In this document: positions 17,794-26,684 of the stretch, one piece after another | Layout: every line of letters begins with the position of its first letter | How positions within the stretch are numbered: position 1 is the first letter of the stretch | From: Candidatus Tanganyikabacteria bacterium | GTDB taxonomy: Bacteria > Cyanobacteriota > Sericytochromatia > S15B-MN24 > VGJW01 | Reading direction: 5' to 3' | Assembly (NCBI GenBank): GCA_016867265.1 | Contig: VGJW01000007.1 | Span: 62,001 to 126,000, forward strand | Length of the DNA: 64,000 bases | The notes under the pieces: model-generated | Databases searched by the model: none | What the model was told of the DNA's origin: nothing | What the model saw: the letters and a program-made list of their open reading frames with translations, nothing else | Program-made: the position numbers and the translations under genes

Positions 17794-19212
17794 ATGACCA
17801 CCCGCAAGACCCAGGCCCTCGTCATCGGTGCCGGCCCCGGAGGCTACGTCGCGGCTATTCGCCTTGGCCAGCTCGGCATCCAGACGCTGGTCGTCGACAA
17901 GGCCGCGCTGGGCGGCACCTGCCTGAACGTCGGCTGCATTCCCTCCAAGGCCATGATCACGGCAGCCAAGTTCGCGGACAAGGCCCGCCATGCCGAAAGC
18001 ATGGGCATCAAGGTGGGCTCGGTCGACGTCGACATGCCCGGCGTCATCCGCTGGAAGGACGATGTCGTCAAGAAGCTCGTCGGCGGCGTCGGCACCTTGC
18101 TGAAGGGCCACGGCATCGAGGTGCTCAACGGCCGCGCCACGTTCCGCGGCCCCAAGACGGTGGAAGTCATGACCGAGAAGGGACCCGTCACCGTCGAAGC
18201 CGACCACACTATCATCGCCACGGGCTCGATCCCGCTGGCGATTCCGGGCTTCGTCCCCGACGGCCAGCGCATCATCGATTCGACGGGCGCCCTCGCACTG
18301 ACGTCGCTTCCCAATCGGATGGTCGTCATCGGCGGCGGCTACATCGGGCTCGAGCTCGGCACCGCCTATGCCAAGTTGGGGACCAAGGTCACGGTCCTCG
18401 AGGGCACCGACCAGCTGCTGCCCGGCTTCGATCCCGAGATCGCCAAGCTCATCGAGCGCAAGCTCAAGAAGCTGGGCGTCGAGATTGTCCTCAAGGCGAA
18501 GGCCAAGGGCTGGAGCGAAGGCATCAACGGTGTGGCCGTCCAGTACGAGGCCGACGGCGGGACCAAGACGGCCGTGTGTGACAAGGTGCTCGTCACGGTC
18601 GGCCGCAAGCCCTACAGCGAAGGCCTGGGCCTCGAGGCCGCCGGCTTGACGGTGGACGCCAAGGGCTTCATCACGGTCGACAACCAGATGCGGACGCAGG
18701 TGCCCGGCATCTATTGCATCGGCGACCTCGCCGGGCAGCCCATGCTGGCGCACAAGGCCAGCCGCGAGGGAGAAGTCGCCGCCGAAGTCATCGCCGGCCG
18801 CCCGAGCGCCATGGATGCACGCACGATTCCCGCCGTCGTGTTCACGGATCCCGAAATTGCGACGGCCGGCATCATGGAGCATGAGGCCAAGGCACAGGGC
18901 CTCGACGTGCACGTCGGCAAGTTCCCATTCGCGGCGCTGGGTCGGGCCCTGACGACCCAGGAGACGGACGGGTTCTTCAAGGTCGTGCTCGACCGCAAGA
19001 CCGAGGAGATCCTCGGGGTGGCGATCGTGGGCCCCAATGCCTCGGACTTGATTGCCGAAGCCACGCTGGCCATCGAGATGGGGGCGCTCTTCGACGATCT
19101 TGCCCTGACCATCCACGCGCATCCGACCCTGCCGGAAGGCCTCAAGGAGGCGGTCCTCGCCGCCAAGGGCGAGGCCATCCACGCCCTCTCGGCGCCGATG
19201 GCCCGGGCCTAG
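17794..19212 (+). CDS. lpdA: Dihydrolipoyl dehydrogenase (E3)
   Basis: A 472-residue flavoprotein that reoxidises the dihydrolipoyl arm of E2 and passes electrons to NAD. It shows the FAD loop GAGPGGYVAAIRLGQLG, the redox disulfide in GGTCLNVGCIPSKA, the NAD loop VVIGGGYIGLELG, and the C-terminal catalytic His-Glu in HAHPTLPEGLKEA. CAGGAG lies seven bases before the ATG. It completes the operon begun by E1alpha. Confidence 0.97.
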   Translation: MTTRKTQALVIGAGPGGYVAAIRLGQLGIQTLVVDKAALGGTCLNVGCIPSKAMITAAKFADKARHAESMGIKVGSVDVDMPGVIRWKDDVVKKLVGGVGTLLKGHGIEVLNGRATFRGPKTVEVMTEKGPVTVEADHTIIATGSIPLAIPGFVPDGQRIIDSTGALALTSLPNRMVVIGGGYIGLELGTAYAKLGTKVTVLEGTDQLLPGFDPEIAKLIERKLKKLGVEIVLKAKAKGWSEGINGVAVQYEADGGTKTAVCDKVLVTVGRKPYSEGLGLEAAGLTVDAKGFITVDNQMRTQVPGIYCIGDLAGQPMLAHKASREGEVAAEVIAGRPSAMDARTIPAVVFTDPEIATAGIMEHEAKAQGLDVHVGKFPFAALGRALTTQETDGFFKVVLDRKTEEILGVAIVGPNASDLIAEATLAIEMGALFDDLALTIHAHPTLPEGLKEAVLAAKGEAIHALSAPMARA

Positions 19213-19224
19213 GTCGCCGGCCCC

Positions 19225-22200
19225 ATGGCGGTTCATGACTGGGTCGTCGTCGGCCATGAGACCGAGGCCGTCCTCGCCGCTGTGGCGGGGGCACGCCTCG
19301 GCCTCGATACCGTGCTTGTGGTGCCGCGGGATCGCATGCTGGGCGGCCTGCTGACGGAGGGCGGTCTCGCTTTCGTCGACCGGGACTCCCGGCATCTGAC
19401 GCCACCCGCGGCAACCCCCGCCGATGGCCTCTTTGCCGAGTTCCTCGCACGCGCAGGCGTGCGCCTCGTCGCCCTCGATCCCGACAAGGGTGCACAGGCT
19501 CTCGCGGCCATGCTGCACGAGGCTGGCGTCCGGATCGTGCAGGGGGCGTGGCACCGGACGCGTGCCGTGCCCTCCACCCATGGCCTCGTCCTTGAGGCCA
19601 TCGAGGTCGACGGCCAGTGGATCGAAGGGCGAGCCTTCCTCGACGGCACGCCCGACGGCGACCTCGCCGAGGTGCTGGGGGTACCCTTCGCCACGGGCTT
19701 CACCGAACACGGTACGGACCGGGTCCTGGGGATCAGCCCCTTGCCCCGCGTCCGCGGCGTAACGCCGGAAACCATCGTGTCCACCTGCCGCATGCTGGCG
19801 CAGGACCCGGATCTCGAGACCCGCAAGCAGGCGGCCTTCGGGAACCGACGCTTTCTGGATCTGGATGCTGGAGACGACTGGATTCTGATCGGTCCTCCCT
19901 ACGTGGCGCTTGCCTTCCAGCGCTGGCGCGAGAAAGTGAACGCGCCCTGTCCCGTCACCTTCGAGGCCGACGGCTTCAACGTGGCCGTCCTGGGTCCGGA
20001 TGACACCAGCTGGAACGGTCTCATCTACCACGTCGACGATCCGCTGCGACGCCTCGCGTGGTCGCGCGAGGGCGCCGACGACACGATGCGTGCCGAGGTG
20101 GCTCTCTTCGGGCGGTTCCTGCGCGAGGGTCTCGGCTGGCAGGACGCCGACGTCTCTTGTCCGCCGGGCCTGTATGTCCGGCAGACCCGACATGCGCGCC
20201 GCACCCGCCACCTGCTGGGCTTGGCCGAAATAGCATCGGGTGCGCCCCTGCCCCGGGTGGGAACCTTCTGCTACTGGCCGGACTTCCGCGGGTTCGCCGT
20301 CACGCCCACGCAAGGCCCCCTGGTGGCGCCCGTCGTGCCCGGGGCCGGCTGGCTCGCGGACTGGACGAACGTCGGCATGGCCAGCCGGGCGGCCGGCTAT
20401 ACGGCTCCGGCCCATTCCCTCTGCCGCCTCGTGCAGGTCAACGTCGTGCTGGGCACGGGTCTCGCCGCCGCCGTAGCCGTGCACCTGGGCAAGCAAGGCC
20501 CCTCGATCGGAACGGCCTGCGCGCCCGAGGTGCCGGATGCCCGCATCCGGGCCGTGCTGGCCGAGGCCGGATTGGCCAATGACGACCTGAGTGACCTCGC
20601 GGACACACCGAAGCGGGCCGCCGCACTTGCCGATGACCCGCTCGTGCGGGGCGAGACCAGGCTGCTCGCGCCTGCACCTGTACCCGTCATCGATCCCGAC
20701 GATCGGCGCCAAGACTGGCTGACACGGGTCCGTATCGACCTCGCCGGAACGCGACCGATCATGGATGGTCCTTTCGGTCCGCGGCAGATGGTCTATGCCG
20801 ACGACATCGCCACGGGCCGGGCACTCGAGTTCCTCGAGGACCGGCTAACCAAGATGCTGCTGCCCATGCATGCCAACCCGCATTCCGAGGCCTCGGCGGT
20901 CGGGATGGCTTCCGGTCGCTGGCGCGAACAGGCCCGCGACAGGGTGGCCCTCGCCTTGGGCGCCGGTCCCGACCATGCCGTTCTTTTCACAGGATCCGGT
21001 TCGACGGCGGCCGTCGATCGCTTCGTCGGCATTCTGGGTTGGAAGGTTCCGACGGACCCCGACCTCGCCGATCGCCTGCGCCGCAGCCTGTCGCCGACCG
21101 AGCGCCCCGTCGTGCTGCTGGGTCCCTGGGAGCACCACTCCAACGAATTGCCGTGGCGCGAATCCATCGCCCAGATCGAAACCCTGCCCGAAGGCCCCGA
21201 CGGCCAACCGGACCGGGACGCGCTCGCCGAGGCCCTCGTGCGACACAAGGGCCGACGCCTGCTGGGCTCATTCTCGGCAGCCAGCAACGTGACGGGCCAG
21301 AAGGCCGACGTCGCGGGCCTGGCGGCCCAGTTGCACCGAGGCGGGGCGCTGGCTTGCGTGGACGCCGCTGCGGCCGGTCCCTACCTGCGCTACGCCATGG
21401 CGCCCGCCGCGAAGCCTGAGGAAGGCCTCGACGCGTTGTTCATGTCCATGCACAAGTTCGTCGGCGGCCCCGGGACGCCGGGCATCCTTGCGCTGCGGCG
21501 CGACCTCGTCCGCCATCCCGTCCCTGCGGTCCCCGGCGGCGGGACCGTCGCCTACGTCGGCCCTTCCGAGCATCGCTACCTGCTCGACCCCGTACGGCGG
21601 GAAGAAGGAGGTACACCGGACGTCCCGGGTGCCGTCCGGGCCGGCCTGTGCATGGTGGTCCGGGATCGCGTCGGCATGCCTGTCATCGAAGCCCTTGAAC
21701 ACGAGTTGGTCACGCGGGGCCGACAGGTCTGGGGCCGGCATCCGGGCCTCGTGGTGCTGGGTTCCGACACGGCCGATCGCCTGCCGTTCTTCAGCATGCT
21801 GGTTCGCCACGGCGAGGGTTTCCTGCACCACGGCTTCGTCGTGGTCCTGCTGAGCGATCTGTTCGGTATTCAGGCGCGGGGCGGCTGCTCGTGCGCGGGC
21901 CCCTACGGCCACCGACTGCTGGGCATCGATGCGACCACCAGCCGGCGCTTCGAACGGGCCATAGCCGAGGGCCATGAGGTCCTGAAACCCGGCTGGGTCC
22001 GCCTGGGCCTGCACTGGTGCCAGGATGCCGGCACGGTCAACCTGCTGCTGGACGCCATGACGTTCGTGGCCGAGCACGGCTGGAAGTTCCTGCCGCAGTA
22101 CCACGTCGATCCCGCGAGCGGCCGCTGGACCCATCGATTCCGGGCCCGCCCCGAGGTTCCCCACCTGGACACGTGGCTGGATCCCCGGGGTCCCGCGACC

Positions 22201-22419
22201 GCGATGGCCGCGCCCGCACTGGGGGACATCCTGCCCCGGGCGCATGCCTTGGCCGACGAGGCCGGGCAGGAAGCGGCAAGGCAGGGCCCGCTGCCTGTCC
22301 AGGGCCTGCCCGCGAGCATCGACGACCTCCGGTGGTTCGCCTGGCCGCACGAAGTCCTGGCCGACTGGCAGGCAGGTGTCCCCTTGCCGGCGCCCCGCGT
22401 GCCCTTCCGGATGGCCTGA
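19225..22419 (+). CDS. Fusion of an FAD-dependent oxidoreductase with a class V aminotransferase-like domain
   Basis: One uninterrupted frame of 1064 residues. Residues 1 to about 440 read as an FAD_oxidored-family flavoprotein: a beta strand DWVVVG, then LGGLLTEGGLAFVDRDSRH, FLDGTPDGDLAEVLGVPFATG, and a closing segment NVVLGTGLAAAVAVHL. The dinucleotide loop is GHETEA instead of GxGxxG. Residues of about 505-1000 read as a PLP enzyme of the cysteine desulfurase fold: HANPHSEASAVG, VLFTGSGSTAAVDRFVG, ACVDAAAAGPY, and the PLP Lys in MSMHKFVGGPGTPG (Lys744). A Cys-rich GGCSCAGPYG follows. It starts 12 bases after lpdA and heads the cobalamin genes. The reaction is unknown; sulfur or amino-group chemistry coupled to a flavin is an inference. 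Confidence 0.85.
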   Translation: MAVHDWVVVGHETEAVLAAVAGARLGLDTVLVVPRDRMLGGLLTEGGLAFVDRDSRHLTPPAATPADGLFAEFLARAGVRLVALDPDKGAQALAAMLHEAGVRIVQGAWHRTRAVPSTHGLVLEAIEVDGQWIEGRAFLDGTPDGDLAEVLGVPFATGFTEHGTDRVLGISPLPRVRGVTPETIVSTCRMLAQDPDLETRKQAAFGNRRFLDLDAGDDWILIGPPYVALAFQRWREKVNAPCPVTFEADGFNVAVLGPDDTSWNGLIYHVDDPLRRLAWSREGADDTMRAEVALFGRFLREGLGWQDADVSCPPGLYVRQTRHARRTRHLLGLAEIASGAPLPRVGTFCYWPDFRGFAVTPTQGPLVAPVVPGAGWLADWTNVGMASRAAGYTAPAHSLCRLVQVNVVLGTGLAAAVAVHLGKQGPSIGTACAPEVPDARIRAVLAEAGLANDDLSDLADTPKRAAALADDPLVRGETRLLAPAPVPVIDPDDRRQDWLTRVRIDLAGTRPIMDGPFGPRQMVYADDIATGRALEFLEDRLTKMLLPMHANPHSEASAVGMASGRWREQARDRVALALGAGPDHAVLFTGSGSTAAVDRFVGILGWKVPTDPDLADRLRRSLSPTERPVVLLGPWEHHSNELPWRESIAQIETLPEGPDGQPDRDALAEALVRHKGRRLLGSFSAASNVTGQKADVAGLAAQLHRGGALACVDAAAAGPYLRYAMAPAAKPEEGLDALFMSMHKFVGGPGTPGILALRRDLVRHPVPAVPGGGTVAYVGPSEHRYLLDPVRREEGGTPDVPGAVRAGLCMVVRDRVGMPVIEALEHELVTRGRQVWGRHPGLVVLGSDTADRLPFFSMLVRHGEGFLHHGFVVVLLSDLFGIQARGGCSCAGPYGHRLLGIDATTSRRFERAIAEGHEVLKPGWVRLGLHWCQDAGTVNLLLDAMTFVAEHGWKFLPQYHVDPASGRWTHRFRARPEVPHLDTWLDPRGPATAMAAPALGDILPRAHALADEAGQEAARQGPLPVQGLPASIDDLRWFAWPHEVLADWQAGVPLPAPRVPFRMA

Positions 22420-22439
22420 CGCTCGTGTCCGAAGGCCTG

Positions 22440-23306
22440 ATGGAGCGTCTTTGCGCCGTGCTGGTGCTGATCGGGAGCCTGTTGCTGCCGACCCCGTCGG
22501 AAGCAGCCCTGCAGGTTCGGGATGATCGGGGCCAGATCATTCGGTTCGCACAGCCACCGCGACGCATCGTGAGCGTCCTGCCCTCGCTGACGGAAACGGT
22601 CGCGGCCCTCGGGGGACTCGATCGCCTCGTCGGTACGGATCGCTACTCGGACTGGCCTGAAAACGTCCGTGCATTGCCCAAGGTCGGGGGCGGCATCGAC
22701 CCCAATCTCGAGGCCATCGTGGCCCTGCGCCCGGACTGCGTGCTGATCGCTCCCTCGGCCCGAGTGAGCCGAAGGCTCGAACAGCTGGGGCTTCGCGTCG
22801 TGGCGCTCGAGCCCAAGACCCACGCCGATGTCCGGCGCGTCATCCGGGTCGTGGGCACCTTGCTCGGCAGCTCGTCGGTCCCGCGCCTGCTGACCGACAT
22901 GGAGCGCGGCCTCGACGCAGCGGCCGTCCGGGTGCCGGCCAAGGCCAAGGGCATGCGTGCCTATGTCGAGGTAGATCGGACGCCCTACGCCGCAAGCAGC
23001 GGCTCCTTCCTGGGCGAGACCTTGGCCCGGTTGGGGCTTGCCAACATCGTGCCGGCCTCGATGGGGCCCTTCCCCCACCTCAATCCCGAGTTCGTGGTCT
23101 CGGCCAACCCGTCCGTCATCCTGATGGCCGGGGGCAGTGCGGCCGAGCTTTCGGCCCGGCCAGGCTGGAAGCGCATCGAGGCCGTGCGATTGGGCAGGGT
23201 CCGTGTCTTCGATCAGCAGGAAGGCAACGTTCTGGTCCGGCCGGGTCCCCGCCTGGCCGAGGCAGCCGCCCTCCTCGCGGATGCCCTCGCGGTACTGGTG
23301 CCTTGA
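22440..23306 (+). CDS. btuF: Periplasmic cobalamin-binding protein of an ABC importer
   Basis: A 288-residue substrate-binding protein of the BtuF/FhuD class. The start at 22440 gives a signal peptide (MERLCAVLVLIGSLLLPTPSEA); a GTG at 22425 is an alternative. Family marks are RRIVSVLPSLTETVAALGGLDRLVGTD, PKVGGGIDPNLEAIVALRPD, VVALEP and NPEFVVSANPSVILMAGG. No lipobox is seen, so it should be free in the periplasm. Cobalamin rather than haem or siderophore is inferred from the cobO-cobT-cobS-cobC genes downstream. Confidence 0.85.
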   Translation: MERLCAVLVLIGSLLLPTPSEAALQVRDDRGQIIRFAQPPRRIVSVLPSLTETVAALGGLDRLVGTDRYSDWPENVRALPKVGGGIDPNLEAIVALRPDCVLIAPSARVSRRLEQLGLRVVALEPKTHADVRRVIRVVGTLLGSSSVPRLLTDMERGLDAAAVRVPAKAKGMRAYVEVDRTPYAASSGSFLGETLARLGLANIVPASMGPFPHLNPEFVVSANPSVILMAGGSAAELSARPGWKRIEAVRLGRVRVFDQQEGNVLVRPGPRLAEAAALLADALAVLVP

Positions 23307-24295
23307 CCGGTCGGCTCTTGGCGGGACTCGGGGTCCTGACGGTCTTGCTTGGCCTGCTCGGGCTCTGCCTGGGTTCGACGGGCTGGATCTGGCTCTGGCA
23401 TGAGGGCACCGACCCCGTCATCCTCTGGGAACTGCGCATGCCGCGAACCGCGGGCGCATGGTTGGCCGGCGGCCTGCTGGGCCTCGTCGGGGCCATCGCG
23501 CAGGGGCTGTTCCGCAATCCGCTGGCGGACCCCTACCTCCTGGGCAGCGCATCCGGTGCCTCGCTGGGTGTCGCGGCCGTGCTGGCCGTGGGTGGCACCG
23601 CCGGGGCCGAGGCCATGGCTGCGGGGTCGTGGCTGCTGCGCCTCGGCCTGACGGGCGCGGCCTTCCTTGGGGCCATCGCCGCGGTCCTCCTGACCCTGGT
23701 GCTGGCCCAGGGATTGGCCCACACGTTGCGCCTGCTGCTGGCGGGCGTGATCGTCGGTGTGGTCCTGGGAGCCGTCACGTCCCTGCTGGGACTCGCCGTC
23801 CCCGCCATCGCCCCGGCCCTTCAAGCCTTCATGGTGGGCAGCACCGGCCTGCTTGGCTGGACCTCGGTCACCCTGCTGGCCCTCGTCCTGTCCTCGGGCC
23901 TCACCGTGGCCATCCTGCTGGGCCCGTGGCTGGATGCGCTTTCGCTGGGCGAGGAAACGGCCACCAGCCTCGGCTTGCCCGTCACCCTGCTCCGCAGCGT
24001 GATGCTGGCCATCCTCGCCTTGGGCACGGGCACCGTCGTCGCGCAGGCGGGCCTCATCGCCTTCGTCGGCCTCGCGGCACCGCACGCGGTCCGTGCCGCG
24101 ACCCGTCTGACACACCGGCCGCTGCTGCTGGCTTCGTCGCTGATGGGTGGCGTGCTGCTGCTGGGAGCCGACCTGCTGTCCCGCTGGCTGCTGGCCCCGC
24201 AGGAACTGCCCGTGGGCATCCTGACGGCCTGCCTGGGCGGTGGCTACCTGCTCTGGTGGATGCAACGGCAGGGCCAAGGGGGGCAGGTAGCGTGA
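23303..24295 (+). CDS. btuC: Cobalamin ABC importer permease (FecCD/BtuC family)
   Basis: A 330-residue permease with about ten hydrophobic segments. Family marks are ELRMPRTAGAWLAGGLLGLVGAIAQGLFRNPLADPYLLG near residues 40-75 and GLIAFVGLAAPHAVRAATRL near 250, the loop that contacts the ATPase. It starts with TTG at 23303, overlapping the btuF stop (TTGA), and ends overlapping the ATPase start (GTGA). Imports vitamin B12 across the inner membrane. Confidence 0.92.
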   Translation: MTGRLLAGLGVLTVLLGLLGLCLGSTGWIWLWHEGTDPVILWELRMPRTAGAWLAGGLLGLVGAIAQGLFRNPLADPYLLGSASGASLGVAAVLAVGGTAGAEAMAAGSWLLRLGLTGAAFLGAIAAVLLTLVLAQGLAHTLRLLLAGVIVGVVLGAVTSLLGLAVPAIAPALQAFMVGSTGLLGWTSVTLLALVLSSGLTVAILLGPWLDALSLGEETATSLGLPVTLLRSVMLAILALGTGTVVAQAGLIAFVGLAAPHAVRAATRLTHRPLLLASSLMGGVLLLGADLLSRWLLAPQELPVGILTACLGGGYLLWWMQRQGQGGQVA

Positions 24296-25086
24296 CCACG
24301 GCCCCGTTCCTGGCGCCTGAGGGCATGCCGGCCCTGAGCGCACGCGGGCTCGACGTGGGGGCCGGACACCGTCGGCTGCTGGGTCCCTTGGACCTCGAAC
24401 TGGCATCCGGCACGTGGACCAGCCTCGTCGGTCCCAACGGCGCGGGCAAGTCCACCTTGCTGAGAGCACTTGCGGGCGTGATCCCGCACGAAGGCGAGGT
24501 CCTCTGGCATGGCATGGCCCGATCGGGCATGCCGCCGCGCGCCCGGGGCCGCCATCTGGCCTGGCTGGGCCACGAGATGCCCGGGGCCGAGGACCTGCTG
24601 GTCGAAGATGTCGTCATGCTGGGCCGGCTGCCCCACCAGGACCTGCTCTCGGGCATCCGGCCCCGGGACAGGGAGGCCGTGAACCAGGCACTCGAGGCTG
24701 CCGGCGCGAGCTATTGGCGGAAGCGGGCCATGGGCACGCTCTCGGCGGGCGAGCGCCAGCGTGTCCGGCTCGCACGGGTGCTGGCCGTGAATGCCCCGGT
24801 GCTGCTGCTAGACGAGCCTCTCGCCAACCTCGATCCACCGCATCAAGCGGACGTTCTTGCCCTGATACGACGTCTGGTCGATGCAGGCAGGACGGTCGTG
24901 ACCGTGCTGCATGAGTTGCAGCCTGCCCTGTCGGCAGACCGGATGCTGATCCTCGAATGCGGCGGCATCCGGCATCATGGTGCCTGCAGCGATCTGCGCA
25001 CGCACCGCGAGCTCGAGGGCGTGTTCCTCGATCGCATCGCCATCCACCACATTGGGGACATCCCCATCCCGATGCCCCGCACCTGA
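24292..25086 (+). CDS. btuD: Cobalamin ABC importer ATPase
   Basis: A 264-residue ABC ATPase starting at GTG 24292. It shows Walker A GPNGAGKSTLLRAL, a Q-loop region in WLGHEMPGAED, the signature LSAGERQRVRLARVLA, Walker B and catalytic Glu in VLLLDEPLANLD, and the switch His in VTVLHEL. The Q-loop Gln appears replaced (LGHEM where LpQ is usual), which is worth noting but not disabling. Partner of the permease immediately upstream. Confidence 0.92.
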   Translation: MTTAPFLAPEGMPALSARGLDVGAGHRRLLGPLDLELASGTWTSLVGPNGAGKSTLLRALAGVIPHEGEVLWHGMARSGMPPRARGRHLAWLGHEMPGAEDLLVEDVVMLGRLPHQDLLSGIRPRDREAVNQALEAAGASYWRKRAMGTLSAGERQRVRLARVLAVNAPVLLLDEPLANLDPPHQADVLALIRRLVDAGRTVVTVLHELQPALSADRMLILECGGIRHHGACSDLRTHRELEGVFLDRIAIHHIGDIPIPMPRT

Positions 25087-25104
25087 GTCCCACCGGAGCC
25101 ACCC

Positions 25105-25674
25105 ATGGAACCCGTGACGCCCCCGACCGAAAAGCCCTTGCTGAACCCGGATGGGCAGCGCCGAGGGCTGGTCCTCGTCCATACCGGCGACGGCAAGGGC
25201 AAGAGCACGGCGGCCTTCGGGCTGGCTGCCCGGGCCCACGGTCGCGGCAAGCCGGTGAAGGTGTTCCAGTTCATGAAGTTGCCCACCTCGCGATTTGGCG
25301 AGCACCGTGCGTGCGAGACGCTGGGACTGCCCGTCGAAGGCCTGGGCGACGGCTTCAGCTGGGACAGCAAGGACCTCGAGCGATCGGCCGGAATCGCCCT
25401 CGAGGGCTGGCGAAAGGTCAAAGTTGCCATCCTGTCGGGCGAATGGTTCATGGTCGTGCTGGACGAGGTCACCTATCCCGTGCGATTCGGATGGATTCCC
25501 CTCGAGGACGTCCTCGAGACACTGCGTGCGCGCCCGGAGCACGTTCATGTTGTTCTGACCGGCCGGGACTGTCCGGAAGAGATCGTCGACGTGGCCGACA
25601 CGGTCACGGACATGCACCTTGTCAAGCACGCCTTCCAAGCCGGCATCCCCGCACAGCGCGGCATCGAGGACTGA
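25105..25674 (+). CDS. cobO: Cob(I)alamin adenosyltransferase, CobO/BtuR type
   Basis: A 189-residue ATP:corrinoid adenosyltransferase. It shows the P-loop VHTGDGKGKSTAAFGLAARA, the FQFMK strand, GLGDGFSWDSKD, and the Walker B-like VVLDEVTYPVRFGW. It makes the Co-adenosyl bond of coenzyme B12 and also acts on corrinoids on the salvage route. CCGGAG lies six bases before the ATG. Position after the btuFCD genes suggests adenosylation of imported corrinoid. Confidence 0.96.
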   Translation: MEPVTPPTEKPLLNPDGQRRGLVLVHTGDGKGKSTAAFGLAARAHGRGKPVKVFQFMKLPTSRFGEHRACETLGLPVEGLGDGFSWDSKDLERSAGIALEGWRKVKVAILSGEWFMVVLDEVTYPVRFGWIPLEDVLETLRARPEHVHVVLTGRDCPEEIVDVADTVTDMHLVKHAFQAGIPAQRGIED

Positions 25675-25679
25675 GCCCC

Positions 25680-26684
25680 ATGACTACGCCCCTGCGCGAG
25701 GCCCTGATGGCCCGCATGGATGCCAAGACCAAGCCCCTCGGGGCGCTTGGCCGCCTCGAGGATCTGGCCATTCAACTGGGCCTGATCCTCGGAACCGAAC
25801 ACCCCAGACTGCATGAGCCCCAGATGGTGGTCTTTGCCGGGGACCATGGTCTGGCCAGCCACGGCGTTTCGGCCTACCCGTCGGACGTGACATGGCAGAT
25901 GGTCGAGAACTTTCTTGCGGGCGGAGCAGCCGTCAGCGTCCTCGCCCGACTGCACGGCCTGGCGCTGACAATCGTGGACTGCGGCGTCGCCCACGAATTC
26001 GGACCGCGCCCCGGCCTCATCGACCACAAGGTGGCACCGGGCACGGCAGACTCCCGAACCGGTCCTGCGATGACGGAGGATCAGTGCGCAGCGGCGATCG
26101 CCGCAGGTGCGGACGTCGTGCGAAGCCTGCCCGGCAATGTCCTGCTGCTGGGCGAAATGGGCATCGGCAACACGTCTGCGGCTGCCCTGCTGATGGCCAG
26201 GCTGACGGGTCGGGACATCGCCTCGTGCACGGGCTCGGGGACGGGCCTCGATGCCACGGGCATCGCCCGCAAGACGGCCATCCTGCAGGACGTGCTGGAC
26301 CGGCACGCCGACGCGCAAGCTCCGATGGAGGCCTTGGCCGCCATGGGCGGCTTCGAGATCGCGGCCATGGTCGGGGCCGTCCGTGAAGCAGCACGCCAGC
26401 GTCGCGTCGTGGTCGTCGACGGCTTCATCGCCACCGCGGCAGTCCGGGTGGCCGTTGCCTTGGACCCCGCAGTCAAGGACACCTGCGTCTATGCGCACGC
26501 CTCGGGCGAGCGCGGACACGCCGTCCTGCTGGCCGAGATGGAGGTGCGCCCTCTGCTGGACCTGGGCATGCGCCTGGGCGAGGGATCGGGCGCTGCCGTC
26601 GCCTGGCCCCTGCTGCTCGCCGCCACGTGCCTGCTGGACGAGATGGCGACCTTTGCCTCGGCCGGAGTCTCGGAGCGCACGTGA
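25680..26684 (+). CDS. cobT: Nicotinate-nucleotide--dimethylbenzimidazole phosphoribosyltransferase
   Basis: A 334-residue enzyme that activates the lower ligand base as alpha-ribazole 5'-phosphate. Family marks are TKPLGALGRLEDLA near the start, VVFAGDHGLASHGVSAYPSDVT, GEMGIGNTSAAALL, TGRDIASCTGSGTGLD and the C-terminal catalytic Glu in MRLGEGSGAAVAWPLL. The start at 25680 follows cobO by five bases. The stop overlaps the cobS start (GTGA). Confidence 0.97.
   Translation: MTTPLREALMARMDAKTKPLGALGRLEDLAIQLGLILGTEHPRLHEPQMVVFAGDHGLASHGVSAYPSDVTWQMVENFLAGGAAVSVLARLHGLALTIVDCGVAHEFGPRPGLIDHKVAPGTADSRTGPAMTEDQCAAAIAAGADVVRSLPGNVLLLGEMGIGNTSAAALLMARLTGRDIASCTGSGTGLDATGIARKTAILQDVLDRHADAQAPMEALAAMGGFEIAAMVGAVREAARQRRVVVVDGFIATAAVRVAVALDPAVKDTCVYAHASGERGHAVLLAEMEVRPLLDLGMRLGEGSGAAVAWPLLLAATCLLDEMATFASAGVSERT

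Noticed and set aside
17716-20712. 998-residue open frame on the minus strand opposite lpdA and the fusion gene
   Set aside because: A GC-rich antisense shadow: no domain motif, start signal or overlap logic, while the plus strand carries two clear proteins.
19213-22439. Cobalamin riboswitch controlling the B12 operon
   Set aside because: Gaps before the fusion gene (12 bases) and before btuF (20 bases) are too short and hold no B12-box-like sequence.
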